DNA from: Bacillus gaemokensis | Lineage (GTDB): Bacteria; Bacillota; Bacilli; Bacillales; Bacillaceae_G | Reading direction: 5' to 3' | DNA: 64,000 nucleotides | Assembly (NCBI RefSeq): GCF_001590835.1 | Contig: NZ_LTAQ01000010.1 | Span: 2,267 to 66,266 of the forward strand | In this document: positions 1-8,325 of the stretch, in pieces | How positions within the stretch are numbered: the first letter of the stretch is position 1 | Layout: each line of letters starts with the position of its first letter | Made by a program: the position numbers and the translations under genes | Notes under the pieces: generated by a model | What the model was told of the DNA's origin: nothing | What the model saw: the letters and a program-made list of their open reading frames with translations, nothing else | The model's database searches: none

Positions 1-431
1 CCATCGCATATAATGTGATGAATTTTAATATTATAGCCATATTCCTCATCATTAATTTTAAATATCATAATTTCATATAATTCAGAATTATACAACTCCA
101 TAGAGGTTCTATTATGAGAATCTAGCCAATTTTCTACATCATCTCGCATTGATGTCTCAGAAAAATCAATATATTTTATTTCTTTATATGTATATGGTTC
201 AACATACTGCTTCGCTTCACCATTCTCAAAAGTTAATTTTATTCGAAAAGAATCATTTTCTTTAATAACAGATTGAAAAGATTGTTGTAAAACATCTATA
301 TCTATCTGGTTTTGCATTTTTATTGTCCCTGAGAGAATACAGGCAGTTGTGTTCGGATAAAGTAATTCTGTATACCATATTCTTTTTTGCGCTTGGGTTA
401 AAGGCAATAATTCAATCGTTTTTGTCTTCAT
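1..431 (-). CDS. Nonribosomal peptide synthetase, N-terminal condensation domain (3' end outside window)
   Basis: The minus strand is open from an ATG at 429-431 to the window edge, giving about 143 residues. The protein starts MKTKTIELLPLTQAQKRIWY, the usual opening of an NRPS condensation (C) domain. At the window edge it reads IHHIICDG, the HHxxxDG catalytic motif of C domains; the second His is the expected catalytic base. A C domain at the N-terminus suggests either an elongation-type subunit or a lipo-initiation module; the rest of the protein is off-window, so the product is unknown. The start is fixed by a GGTGGAG ribosome site a few bases upstream. The upstream region is a 166-bp tandem duplication. 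Family assignment is secure; the pathway is not. Confidence 0.85.
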   Translation of the reverse strand, partial: MKTKTIELLPLTQAQKRIWYTELLYPNTTACILSGTIKMQNQIDIDVLQQSFQSVIKENDSFRIKLTFENGEAKQYVEPYTYKEIKYIDFSETSMRDDVENWLDSHNRTSMELYNSELYEIMIFKINDEEYGYNIKIHHIICD

Positions 432-590
432 TTCTGCTCCACCTTCAATATATGATTTAAATTATATACGCAGTACAATGGATGTTAATAAACTACAAAA
501 TATATCGAGCATGGGTATAAACATAGTACCAACTTAATTCAAAATCATGAACTCTCGATACAAGCCGAAGGAATATGCTATTTAAAACAT
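425..590. repeat. 166-bp tandem direct repeat, copy 1 (NRPS leader)
   Basis: This block is repeated immediately at 591-755 with no mismatch that I can see. It contains the NRPS ribosome binding site and first codons at its lower end. Confidence 0.9.
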
Positions 591-597
591 TCTTCAT
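493..597 (-). CDS. 34-aa upstream ORF created by the leader duplication
   Basis: The ATG in repeat copy 2 has the same ribosome site as the NRPS gene. It opens a 34-codon frame beginning MKNVLNSIFLRL and ending at a TAG at 493-495, before the true NRPS start at 431. Only the first two codons match the NRPS N-terminus. It is probably a by-product of the duplication rather than a conserved gene, but it could be translated and affect expression of the synthetase. Confidence 0.35.
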   Translation of the reverse strand: MKNVLNSIFLRLVSRVHDFELSWYYVYTHARYIL

Positions 598-755
598 TTC
601 TGCTCCACCTTCAATATATGATTTAAATTATATACGCAGTACAATGGATGTTAATAAACTACAAAATATATCGAGCATGGGTATAAACATAGTACCAACT
701 TAATTCAAAATCATGAACTCTCGATACAAGCCGAAGGAATATGCTATTTAAAACA
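591..755. repeat. 166-bp tandem direct repeat, copy 2
   Basis: Second copy of the block at 425-590. It carries its own copy of the NRPS ribosome site and ATG (595-597), so translation starting here runs into copy 1 in a different frame. The identity of the copies suggests a recent duplication. Confidence 0.9.
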
Positions 756-1100
756 ATCTAACCAAAAAACCAAACTAACTCTAGGTATATTCTTTAAATA
801 TATCCCTCCCACTACAAGATTCTAAAATTTGATACACAGTAGCAAATAACTCCTTCGAAAGAGAATCACTCAAAAAAGAGCATTAAAGAAATAACCACCC
901 TACATGATGGACATATGTACTTTGACAACAGTTAAACATCCATAAATCACCTTACCTTTTGTCAAACCTGTAACAAATAATTTTCTCTCAATTCAGTATT
1001 TTTGCGTTTTCTGTATTTTAAAAACTAAACAACCTTATATTACATTTTTTTCTATAAAATTACAACTAAACAAATGTAGAATATTCAGTAAAAGTGTTTT
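756..1100. other. Intergenic region upstream of the NRPS gene
   Basis: No gene was found here. On the minus strand there is a TTGACA at about 957-963 in an AT-rich context that could belong to the NRPS promoter, but no well-spaced -10 stands out. The upper end abuts the IS6 relic. Confidence 0.3.
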
Positions 1101-1346
1101 TCAAGTTTCATTGACTCTCCACGAGTCATTTGTTGATTTAAGATGATGTCGTACTTTCTCTTCTAATTGAGATCCCTATTGATGAACCCATCGCATAATC
1201 GTTGTGTGAGCAATTGATAATCCTCTTTCCTCCATCATTTCTACCAGGTTACGAAAGCTCAAATTGTACCGTAGGTACCACCTTACTGTTAATAAGATTA
1301 GTTCAGGCTGATAATGCTTCCATTTCAACAAATTTTCCTTCTCCAT
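1101..1346 (-). pseudogene. IS6-family (IS240-like) transposase relic
   Basis: Reading from the ATG at 1344-1346, the minus strand gives MEKENLLKWKHYQPELILLT and then a WYLRYNLSFRNLVEMM-type stretch, the N-terminal zinc-finger/HTH part of IS6/IS240 transposases. A TAG interrupts the frame after RWVHQ. The frame resumes with KSTNDSWRVNET, which matches the region just before the first catalytic Asp, and then ends at TGA. The DDE catalytic core is absent, so the element is dead. It lies between the NRPS gene and the aco operon. Confidence 0.8.
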
Positions 1347-1416
1347 ACTGATCACGCACCTTTTTTAGAGTCATACTATCAGTATGGAGAAGTTTAGGAG
1401 ATTACTTGCAAGATTC

Positions 1417-1440
1417 TTGGAATTTTTGCACCAGAACCCA
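1417..1440. repeat. Probable IS6-family terminal inverted repeat
   Basis: The sequence read on the minus strand is GGGTTCTGGTGCAAAAATTC, the typical IS240-type end. It sits about 70 bp upstream of the transposase start, as in intact elements. The matching right end was not found. Confidence 0.7.
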
Positions 1441-1457
1441 ATTTGATCATACAATAA

Positions 1458-1492
1458 AAAAGAACAAGTTTGATATCAAACTTGTTCTTTTC
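1458..1492 (-). terminator. Terminator after acoL
   Basis: A perfect GAACAAGTTTGATATCAAACTTGTTC palindrome flanked by A and T runs lies just beyond the acoL stop and would work in both directions. Confidence 0.85.
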
Positions 1493-1504
1493 CAACCATA
1501 TTAT

Positions 1505-2884
1505 TCACGCATGCACAGCATGTCCTATCGCCTGTAACACTGCTTCATGAATCGCTTCTGATAATGTCGGATGCGCTGCGATAAAATCTCTCATTATATC
1601 AGCCGTTACCTCTGTATATAACATTACCGTTCCTTGTCCAATCAGTTCTGTTGCACGAGGTCCCACAATGGAAATTCCAACAATCTCTTGATACTTTGGC
1701 TCAACAATTACTTTCACTTTCCCAATTTGTTCTCCTAAAATAAGTGCTTTTCCATTCGCGGTAAATGGAAATTCTCCAACGAGAATATCTCCATATTGCT
1801 CACGCGCTGTCTTTTCTGTTAAACCCACACTTGCAATTTCTGGTGCTGTATATATGCATCTCGGTACTGCGTGATAATTCACTTTCGCTTCTTCACCACA
1901 CGCATGTAGCGCAGCTGTAGCCCCTTCATGAAAGGCTACATGAGCGAGTTGTATTCCACCAATAATATCACCTGCAGCGTAAATATGTGAAACATTCGTT
2001 TGCATGTGCTCATTTACTGGAATGCCTTTACTTAAAAAATCTACTCCTGCTGTTTCAAGCCCCAATTCATTCACACGTGGTTTTCTGCCAACTGAAACTA
2101 GAACATACTCTGGGTTTAACTCATGAGAACCATCCTTATTTTCAAACAATGCTTGTTTCTTATGATTATTCAAACCTTTTAAGCTTGTTTCAGTAAAAAT
2201 TTGAACACCATCACTCTCTAGTTTCCCTCTTAAAATACTTGCGATATCTTCATCTTCACCAGGAAGAAGCTGAGGCGCCATTTCCACAATCGTTACTTTT
2301 GTCCCAAGACGACTATAAATACTTGCAAATTCACATCCTATTACTCCCCCACCAACAATGAGTAATGATGCCGGTATATTTTTAAGCGACATTGTATGAC
2401 TACTACTTAAAATCCATTCCCCATCAAACGGCGCAAACGGTAGTTCAGTTGGTTCTGATCCAGCTGCGATAATAAATTGATTCGTATCTAAAGTTTCTTC
2501 CTTACCCTTTTGTATAATTTGTAAGCGATGATCCGTTTGAAAACGAGCTTTTCCTTTTATCACCTTAATTTTATTTTTCTTCATCAAATATTGAATGCCT
2601 TGTACTAGCTGAGTGACAATGTTCTTTTTCCGGTTCTGCATTTGCTGCCAATCAATTAGAACATCATCTTGAGGAAGTCTTATCCCAAATTCCTTTGCAT
2701 GTTTCACTATATCGTGTACTTCCGTACTTTCTAGTAACGATTTCGTTGGCATACATCCAACATTTAAACATGTGCCCCCAAGTTCTCCTTCATCAACAAG
2801 AATAACATCTTTCCCATTTTGAGCAGCCGTAATTGCTGCGACATATCCAGCTGGTCCCCCGCCGATTACAACTAATTTACTCAT
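1505..2884 (-). CDS. acoL: Dihydrolipoamide dehydrogenase of the acetoin dehydrogenase complex (E3)
   Basis: This is the flavoprotein that reoxidises the dihydrolipoyl groups of AcoC using NAD+. At 459 aa it has the family's full length. It shows an N-terminal FAD fold (VIGGGPAGY, residues 6-14) and the redox disulfide GGTCLNVGC with Cys39 and Cys44. A second dinucleotide fold (VGGGVIGCEFAS) is near residue 177, and the C-terminal HPTLSE carries the His-Glu pair. It is the last gene of acoABCL, 15 bp after acoC and followed by a strong terminator. Its position with acoABC assigns it to acetoin catabolism rather than to pyruvate dehydrogenase. Confidence 0.95.
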   Translation of the reverse strand: MSKLVVIGGGPAGYVAAITAAQNGKDVILVDEGELGGTCLNVGCMPTKSLLESTEVHDIVKHAKEFGIRLPQDDVLIDWQQMQNRKKNIVTQLVQGIQYLMKKNKIKVIKGKARFQTDHRLQIIQKGKEETLDTNQFIIAAGSEPTELPFAPFDGEWILSSSHTMSLKNIPASLLIVGGGVIGCEFASIYSRLGTKVTIVEMAPQLLPGEDEDIASILRGKLESDGVQIFTETSLKGLNNHKKQALFENKDGSHELNPEYVLVSVGRKPRVNELGLETAGVDFLSKGIPVNEHMQTNVSHIYAAGDIIGGIQLAHVAFHEGATAALHACGEEAKVNYHAVPRCIYTAPEIASVGLTEKTAREQYGDILVGEFPFTANGKALILGEQIGKVKVIVEPKYQEIVGISIVGPRATELIGQGTVMLYTEVTADIMRDFIAAHPTLSEAIHEAVLQAIGHAVHA

Positions 2885-2899
2885 TCTCTCACCTTCTTT

Positions 2900-4105
2900 T
2901 TATAAAAGAATTGTCACTGGCTCTTCTAAATATTGTTTAATCGTACGTAAAAACGCAGCAGCTGGTGCACCGTCTAATACGCGATGATCAAATGTTAAGC
3001 TTAAAGGTAGGATGCTACCTTTTTGTAATTCTTCCCCTCTATATACAGGAATATGTTCAATCGCTCCTACACCAAGAATACCTGTTTCCGGTGTATTTAA
3101 TACAGGTGTGAAATATTCGATTCCGTATGCACCTAAATTACTAATTGTAAATGTCATTCCTTGCATATCATCACTACCTAGAATACCTTCTCTTGCTTTT
3201 GCTGCAACGTTTTTAATTTCTTTAGACAATTGCACAAGCGATAAATTATTCGCAAAGCGGATTGCTGGTACAACTAGGCCATTTTCTAACGCAACTGCCA
3301 TACCTAAGTGCACATGTTCAAATTGATGGATTGTATCATCAATATAAGCACTATTCATCCCTTTGTGCTCCTGCAGTGCTAAAACAACAGCTCGAGAAAT
3401 AAAATCTGTAATCGTTAATTTATTTTCATATCGTTTTTGAACAACTTCTGTCATTTGCTTATGTAGGACGATTAAATCTGTCACATCCACTTTCATTGTT
3501 AAGGTTAATTGCGCACTATTTTGTAAGCTTGCGTGCATACGACTCGCAATCGCTTTACGCATACCAGTAACAGGAATTTGTTTACTTTGTTCTTGCTCAG
3601 CTACTTTTGAAATTGCAGCTTTTTCTTCTACCACTTTTAGAACATCAACCTTCGTAATTCTTCCCCCAGGTCCTGTTCCTACTAGTTTAGTAATATCAAG
3701 ATTTTCAGCTTTGGCAATTTTCCGAGCTACTGGCGAAATTTTAATTCTTTGTTTTGTTCCTTCTTTCGCATATGGTTCTGGATGTTGTACATTTTCAATA
3801 GGCAGTTCTATTTTAAGCGCTGGATATTCTGAAGCAGAATTCTCTTCATGCTGCGGTACCGATTCATTTGGTTTACCAATATAACAAATAACAGTACCTG
3901 GAGGAACCCCTTGATCTTCTCCTACAGCTATATCTAAAACAGTTCCATCTGCCGGGGCTTCAATTTCCATTTCAATTTTTTCGGAGTTAATACTTGCGAT
4001 TGATTCACCTTTCGTAACATTATCGCCTGTTTTTATATTCCAAGCTGTTACAATTCCTTCTTTCATTGCCATTCCTAGTTTCGGCATTACAACCTCTACA
4101 GCCAT
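2900..4105 (-). CDS. acoC: Acetoin dehydrogenase E2, dihydrolipoyllysine acetyltransferase
   Basis: This E2 core accepts the acetyl group released from acetoin and passes it to CoA. At 401 aa the domain order is an N-terminal lipoyl domain with Lys43 in SEKIEME as the lipoylation site, a linker, a peripheral subunit binding domain (ISPVARKIAKAENLD, about 125-160), and the acyltransferase domain ending in FDHRVLDGAP with the HxxxDG active site. The linker is short and there is a single lipoyl domain. The start has a GGGAG site eight bases upstream. It lies 27 bp after acoB in the same operon. Confidence 0.95.
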   Translation of the reverse strand: MAVEVVMPKLGMAMKEGIVTAWNIKTGDNVTKGESIASINSEKIEMEIEAPADGTVLDIAVGEDQGVPPGTVICYIGKPNESVPQHEENSASEYPALKIELPIENVQHPEPYAKEGTKQRIKISPVARKIAKAENLDITKLVGTGPGGRITKVDVLKVVEEKAAISKVAEQEQSKQIPVTGMRKAIASRMHASLQNSAQLTLTMKVDVTDLIVLHKQMTEVVQKRYENKLTITDFISRAVVLALQEHKGMNSAYIDDTIHQFEHVHLGMAVALENGLVVPAIRFANNLSLVQLSKEIKNVAAKAREGILGSDDMQGMTFTISNLGAYGIEYFTPVLNTPETGILGVGAIEHIPVYRGEELQKGSILPLSLTFDHRVLDGAPAAAFLRTIKQYLEEPVTILL

Positions 4106-4132
4106 TCTTATCTCTCCCTTCGCATCGTTTCG

Positions 4133-5167
4133 TTACACATTTAATAATGAACGGTCCCCAATCATTTCCGATACTGTTTCAATTACTTTTTCAGGCGTTG
4201 GTAAATATAATTTTTCAAGTGGTGGTGAGAATGGAACTGGTGTATGCGGCGCTGTAATTCGCTTAATTGGTGCGTCTAATAAATCGAATCCTTTATCCGC
4301 AACAATTGCCGCAATATCTGTTGCGATGCTACATCTTGGATTCGCTTCATCGATAACAATGAGGCGATTTGTTTTTTCAACAGATGCCAAAATTGTATCT
4401 TCATCAAGTGGTGATAAAGAGCGTGGATCAATCACTTCTACTTCAAATCCTTTTTTCGTTAACTGCTCAGCAGCTGCCAGTGCTGTATGAACTTGTTTCC
4501 CGATTGCCACAATCGTCACGTCAGATCCTTCTCGTTTTACATCAGCTTTTCCTAATGGAATTGTGTAGTAATCTTCAGGCACTTCGCCTTTCATATTGTA
4601 AAGTGTTTTATCTTCAAAGAAGATAACAGGATCATCATCTTCAATTGACGCTAGTAATAGCCCTTTTGCATCATATGGAGTTGATGGAACGACCACTTTA
4701 ATACCAGGAATACTTGTAAATAATGCATATAAACTTTGAGAATGCTGCGCTGCTGCACTAAATCCAGCGCCGTGCATCGTGCGAATCGTAACAGGTACTT
4801 TCGCTTTTCCGCCAAACATATAACGGAATTTCGCACCTTGGTTTAACACTTGATCTAGACAGCTACCAATAAAGTCATTAAACATTAATTCGGCAATAGG
4901 ACGTAATCCTGTTGCAGCTGCTGCCATCGCGGCTCCCATATAGCCGGCTTCAGAAATCGGTGTATCTAAAATACGATTACGACCAAATTCTTGCACGAGC
5001 CCCTTTGTAACCCCAAGAACACCGCCCCAGGCTTCATCATCTTGCAAGTGATCAACTTGCGCACCACCCGCAACATCTTCCCCTATTAAAATGACATTTT
5101 CATCACATCGCATCGCTAATTTCATCGCTTCATTAATTGCACTTGACATACTTACTGTTCTAGTCAT
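4133..5167 (-). CDS. acoB: Acetoin dehydrogenase E1 beta subunit
   Basis: This is the beta subunit of the thiamine-diphosphate-dependent E1 that cleaves acetoin. At 344 aa it has the transketolase pyrimidine-binding domain first (IGEDVAGGAQ, about residue 27; DTPISEAGYMGAA) and the C-terminal transketolase domain (IDPRSLSPLDEDT). It lies 17 bp downstream of acoA with a GAGGAGGGTG ribosome site, so the pair is co-translated. The order acoA-B-C-L matches the acetoin operon of other bacilli. Confidence 0.95.
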   Translation of the reverse strand: MTRTVSMSSAINEAMKLAMRCDENVILIGEDVAGGAQVDHLQDDEAWGGVLGVTKGLVQEFGRNRILDTPISEAGYMGAAMAAAATGLRPIAELMFNDFIGSCLDQVLNQGAKFRYMFGGKAKVPVTIRTMHGAGFSAAAQHSQSLYALFTSIPGIKVVVPSTPYDAKGLLLASIEDDDPVIFFEDKTLYNMKGEVPEDYYTIPLGKADVKREGSDVTIVAIGKQVHTALAAAEQLTKKGFEVEVIDPRSLSPLDEDTILASVEKTNRLIVIDEANPRCSIATDIAAIVADKGFDLLDAPIKRITAPHTPVPFSPPLEKLYLPTPEKVIETVSEMIGDRSLLNV

Positions 5168-5184
5168 TATTTTTCACCCTCCTC

Positions 5185-6183
5185 TTATTTGTAAGAAACA
5201 TACACGTCTGTTAATAGTTCTTCATCAGCTGGATACTGACTATTTTCACTAAATTCAATTGCTTTTTGTACTGCTTCATCCACTGCTTTTTCCATATCGA
5301 CAAGCTCAGTTTCTGTAAGGAATCCTTCATTGATTAAATGTTTGCGGAAATTCACAATCGCATCTTTTTCATTTAAATGTTCTTCTTTTTCTTCCGCTGT
5401 TTTATATGTTTGTGCCTCACCTTCGAAATGACCATAATTACGATATGTCATACATTCAATTAAAGTTGGCCCTTCTCCATTACGTGCACGTTCAACCGCT
5501 TCTTCCGCTGCTTTATATACTGCTAAAAGGTCTTTTCCATCTACTTGAACACCTGGGATATTATAAGCTTTTGCACGATCCGCAATAGAATTACAACTTG
5601 AAGCGTATTCAAATGTAGTTGCTTCACCATATCCGTTATTTTCAGCAATAAAAATAACTGGTAGCTTCCAAATTGCTGCTAAATTCACACCTTCATGGAA
5701 TGTTCCTTCATTGTTTGCACCATCCCCAAAGAAACAAACGCTTACATCTTTTGTCCCTTTATACTTTGCTGTTAATGCTGAACCGCAAGCAAGTGGAAAT
5801 CCTCCTCCTACAATACCATTTGCTCCAAGCATCCCTTTATCTAAATCGGCAATATGCATTGATCCGCCTTTTCCTTTACATAATCCAGTGGCTTTTCCAA
5901 AAAGTTCAGCCATCATACCATCTAAATCACAACCTTTTGCGATACAATGACCGTGACCTCTATGTGTACTTGTAATACTATCGTTATCTGTTAAGTGGGC
6001 ACATACACCAACTGCTACTGCCTCTTCTCCAGCATATAAATGAACGAAACCTGGTAAAACACCTTGTGCAAATAATTCATGTACTTTATCTTCAAATTTA
6101 CGAATCTCTAACATTTTTTCGTACATCCAACGCGCTTGCTCTTTTGTCATTTCATTCCCTTTACTTTCAGTTGTTTTCAACAT
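5185..6183 (-). CDS. acoA: Acetoin dehydrogenase E1 alpha subunit
   Basis: This 332-aa subunit binds thiamine diphosphate through the motif GDGANNEG starting at residue 153 and ending at ENN (181-183). The phosphorylation-loop-like STHRGHGHCIAKG is near 72. The start at 6183 is chosen because AGGAGGG lies eight bases upstream; a later ATG at residue 12 has a poorer site. It is the first gene of the operon, with a sigma-54 promoter at 6221-6236. With AcoB it forms the heterotetrameric E1 that converts acetoin to acetaldehyde and an acetyl group on AcoC. Confidence 0.95.
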   Translation of the reverse strand: MLKTTESKGNEMTKEQARWMYEKMLEIRKFEDKVHELFAQGVLPGFVHLYAGEEAVAVGVCAHLTDNDSITSTHRGHGHCIAKGCDLDGMMAELFGKATGLCKGKGGSMHIADLDKGMLGANGIVGGGFPLACGSALTAKYKGTKDVSVCFFGDGANNEGTFHEGVNLAAIWKLPVIFIAENNGYGEATTFEYASSCNSIADRAKAYNIPGVQVDGKDLLAVYKAAEEAVERARNGEGPTLIECMTYRNYGHFEGEAQTYKTAEEKEEHLNEKDAIVNFRKHLINEGFLTETELVDMEKAVDEAVQKAIEFSENSQYPADEELLTDVYVSYK

Positions 6184-6220
6184 GTTTCAGCCCTCCTATT
6201 TTCTTGTTCGACCTTTATAT

Positions 6221-6236
6221 TGCAAATACCATGCCA
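6221..6236 (-). promoter_or_regulatory. Sigma-54 (-24/-12) promoter of acoABCL
   Basis: The minus strand reads TGGCATGGTATTTGCA, an exact fit to TGGCAYR-N4-TTGCW with GG and GC ten bases apart. It lies 38 bp from the acoA start. Acetoin operons of bacilli are known to use SigL with the enhancer-binding activator AcoR. Confidence 0.88.
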
Positions 6237-6283
6237 GTTTTAAACCCTTAGAATGATAGGCTTTTTTTCTTCTTAAAAGAGAA

Positions 6284-6327
6284 AAAAGTGGACATAACGA
6301 GACAGATGTCTCATTATGTCCACTTTT
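6284..6327 (-). terminator. Long hairpin, terminator of the upstream DUF2268 unit
   Basis: A 21-bp stem with one mismatch and a two-base loop (AAAAGTGGACATAACGAGACA and its partner), followed by a T run on the minus strand. It ends the merR-like/DUF2268 transcript. It lies about 50-90 bp upstream of the sigma-54 promoter, where activator sites usually sit, so a dual role cannot be excluded. Confidence 0.75.
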
Positions 6328-6373
6328 GTTCATGGTGTTAGAAAACAATAACGTTATTTAAAATACTCTTTCC

Positions 6374-7267
6374 TTAGAAAACTCCACATCCTGTAATAAT
6401 TTCTTCTGCACTTAACAATGTAGCTTCCTGAATTGTAACGTTATTCTTTTTCATAAAAGATTGTACAGCATGATAACCTACGGCGTAACCTGCGCCAGAT
6501 GATAAACCTACTGGTGAATAGCCTTCCTTTTTAGCAATTTCATCCCCAAACATGTAACTATTAACTTCATCAAATCCTCTTAAATGAAAACCTTCCCGAA
6601 CAACATGAAGCGAATATTCGAGCTCTTCCTCATCAATTGAGATAACCCAAGGACCTAAATGTTCCTCACGGTACAACTCAGTAGCAAATGAATCCGCAAG
6701 CCCTTCAATGACTAAATACTCACCCAATGTCACGTCTCCATGATTCCAATTAAAATAAGAAAAACGGAGGTTGTGATGATATTCATGAGCAATAAGCGCA
6801 GGTATTCTTGGAACGTTATACTCATTTGGGTGAATGGTTATGGTGACATACCCAGGTATTCCTCCAAAACCACAGTAGCCCTTTTGATTTTTAAGTTTTT
6901 CAGGATCAGCAATATACATTCCAAACTTTAATTCTTCTGCAGCTACTTCTAAGTTAGCAGCTTTCGAAAACTCTATGCATTTTTTTAGTGCTTTTTGAGC
7001 AATGTCTGAAGCCTCTATTATTTTTAAATCATTCAATGCTTTTCTTGCTATATCACTTTCTTTTATATCCAGATATCCTAACATTTGAGTTGCCATCATA
7101 ACATCATAACCATTTTTTTGTTTAGCTTTAAGTGGTACATTGATTGTATTCCACATACCCTCAAAAGACTTCATCATCGTGTATCTAAAGAAATTTTCTC
7201 TCTTTTCGAGAGGTAATGAAAGTAAAGTTTCATATTGATTTAAAGTATCTTCCATATAGATTTTCAT
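6374..7267 (-). CDS. DUF2268-type putative zinc metalloprotease
   Basis: This 297-aa protein has HEYHH at residues 161-165, an HExxH zinc site, followed about 30 residues later by VIEGLADSFATE, whose Glu would be the third zinc ligand. No signal peptide or membrane segment is visible, so it is probably cytoplasmic. This architecture is that of the DUF2268 family of predicted Zn-dependent proteases; substrates are unknown. It lies 5 bp downstream of a MerR-family regulator and so is probably its target. A second DUF2268 protein with HECHH occurs at 36309-37163. Confidence 0.8.
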   Translation of the reverse strand: MKIYMEDTLNQYETLLSLPLEKRENFFRYTMMKSFEGMWNTINVPLKAKQKNGYDVMMATQMLGYLDIKESDIARKALNDLKIIEASDIAQKALKKCIEFSKAANLEVAAEELKFGMYIADPEKLKNQKGYCGFGGIPGYVTITIHPNEYNVPRIPALIAHEYHHNLRFSYFNWNHGDVTLGEYLVIEGLADSFATELYREEHLGPWVISIDEEELEYSLHVVREGFHLRGFDEVNSYMFGDEIAKKEGYSPVGLSSGAGYAVGYHAVQSFMKKNNVTIQEATLLSAEEIITGCGVF

Positions 7268-7272
7268 TTTAG

Positions 7273-7647
7273 TTACCTCTTGTTTATATATTTTTCATTA
7301 AATTCATAAAACAGTTTAAGAGTATTTAATACGACAGCTTCATTTTTAACACACTCTAATTGGTTTAAAGATAAAAGTAAGTACTCTATATAAGTATACA
7401 TTTCATCAAGCTGAATTCTTATTTCTCTAATACCAAGTTCATGTAATTGAAAAGACGCTATAGATTTTAACCTTTTGCCTAATATTTTTAGAGTTAGAAC
7501 TTTAATTAAGTCTAGCAAATCCTCATTTGATAAATTTATTTGCCCTATTTCGTTTTTCTTTGGAGTAATCAAATTTAAATCACAATAATATCTTATTGCT
7601 CTTTCGGTCAAACCTGTAGTTTTTTCGACATACCCCGTCGTTACCAG
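7273..7647 (-). CDS. MerR-family transcriptional regulator, probable CTG start
   Basis: The frame encodes a MerR-type winged helix (GYVEKTTGLTERAIRYYCDL, then LNLITPKK) followed by a long helix and an acidic C-terminus with no clear ligand domain. An ATG/GTG/TTG search finds only a TTG inside the DNA-binding helix. Extending to the CTG at 7645-7647 restores the complete N-terminus VTTGYVEK and places the start nine bases after AAGGAGGTG. There is an in-frame TGA just upstream, so CTG is the only start that keeps the whole domain; 124 aa result. It probably controls the adjacent DUF2268 gene. Confidence 0.7.
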   Translation of the reverse strand: MVTTGYVEKTTGLTERAIRYYCDLNLITPKKNEIGQINLSNEDLLDLIKVLTLKILGKRLKSIASFQLHELGIREIRIQLDEMYTYIEYLLLSLNQLECVKNEAVVLNTLKLFYEFNEKYINKR

Positions 7648-7716
7648 TTGAATTCACCTCCTTCGATCAAATTAATCTATCACGTTGCGTTAGAGTCAAG
7701 CTGATTTTTGATATAA

Positions 7717-7750
7717 AAACAGCTCCCTTCAGTACTGAAGGGAGCTGTTT
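7717..7750 (-). terminator. Terminator after the DinB-like gene
   Basis: A perfect stem, AAACAGCTCCCTTCAG and its complement, is followed by a T run on the minus strand. Confidence 0.85.
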
Positions 7751-7839
7751 CATCCTTTATCTAATAAACTTCAAATAACTTTATTAAATTTATTATTGCC
7801 AATCAAAGGGCTTTATTCCCATATAAACTTGCAAAATTC

Positions 7840-8325
7840 TCATTTATTTCTTCGATACCAGCTCTTCTGCAGCTTCCGAATATAAATGATTTGACCAATG
7901 TGATGTGCGTTATGAGTTGTTACGTTTGCTAGTACCTCCCACCACTTCGCAGACATAGGAAGCCCATTTACATCACTTTCAACTTTTTCTTCAGTTAATA
8001 GATTTTGCCATTGTAACAGTACCTCTAATAGCCGATCTCTCAAATTATCAAATGTTTGATTATCCGGAACGATAAAGCTTTTACTATTATCTCCGATTAA
8101 AGGTACGGCATTAACATGCGATTCGTTATATCTAGTTTGCCATGTTATATTCCAATAAAGTAGATGCTGCACAATTTCAGCAATGCTATTACAATCTTCA
8201 TTAGGCTTCCAAAACGCTTCTTCTTCAGACAAATTCTTAACTGCGTCTGAGAATGGAAGATACCAACTAGGGTCATTCGCATTTGCTAACAACTGATCAG
8301 ATAAAACATCTTTGGCATGAAACAA
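7840..8325 (-). CDS. DinB-superfamily protein
   Basis: This is a four-helix DinB/YfiT-like protein of about 161 aa. Its metal-site histidines are visible as IVQHLLYWN and THNAHHIGQ. Such proteins bind a divalent metal and some act as thiol or glutathione-like S-transferases; the function here is unknown. The open frame extends upstream to 8400, but GGAGGAG lies eight bases before a TTG at 8323-8325 that gives the usual family start (L)FHAKDVLSDQLL, so that start is preferred. It is a single-gene unit. Confidence 0.75.
   Translation of the reverse strand: MFHAKDVLSDQLLANANDPSWYLPFSDAVKNLSEEEAFWKPNEDCNSIAEIVQHLLYWNITWQTRYNESHVNAVPLIGDNSKSFIVPDNQTFDNLRDRLLEVLLQWQNLLTEEKVESDVNGLPMSAKWWEVLANVTTHNAHHIGQIIYIRKLQKSWYRRNK

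Noticed and set aside
3012-3326. Plus-strand ORF opposite acoC, and similar long antisense frames in the aco and opuA genes
   Set aside because: They lie wholly inside well-supported genes on the other strand, lack ribosome sites and have odd composition.
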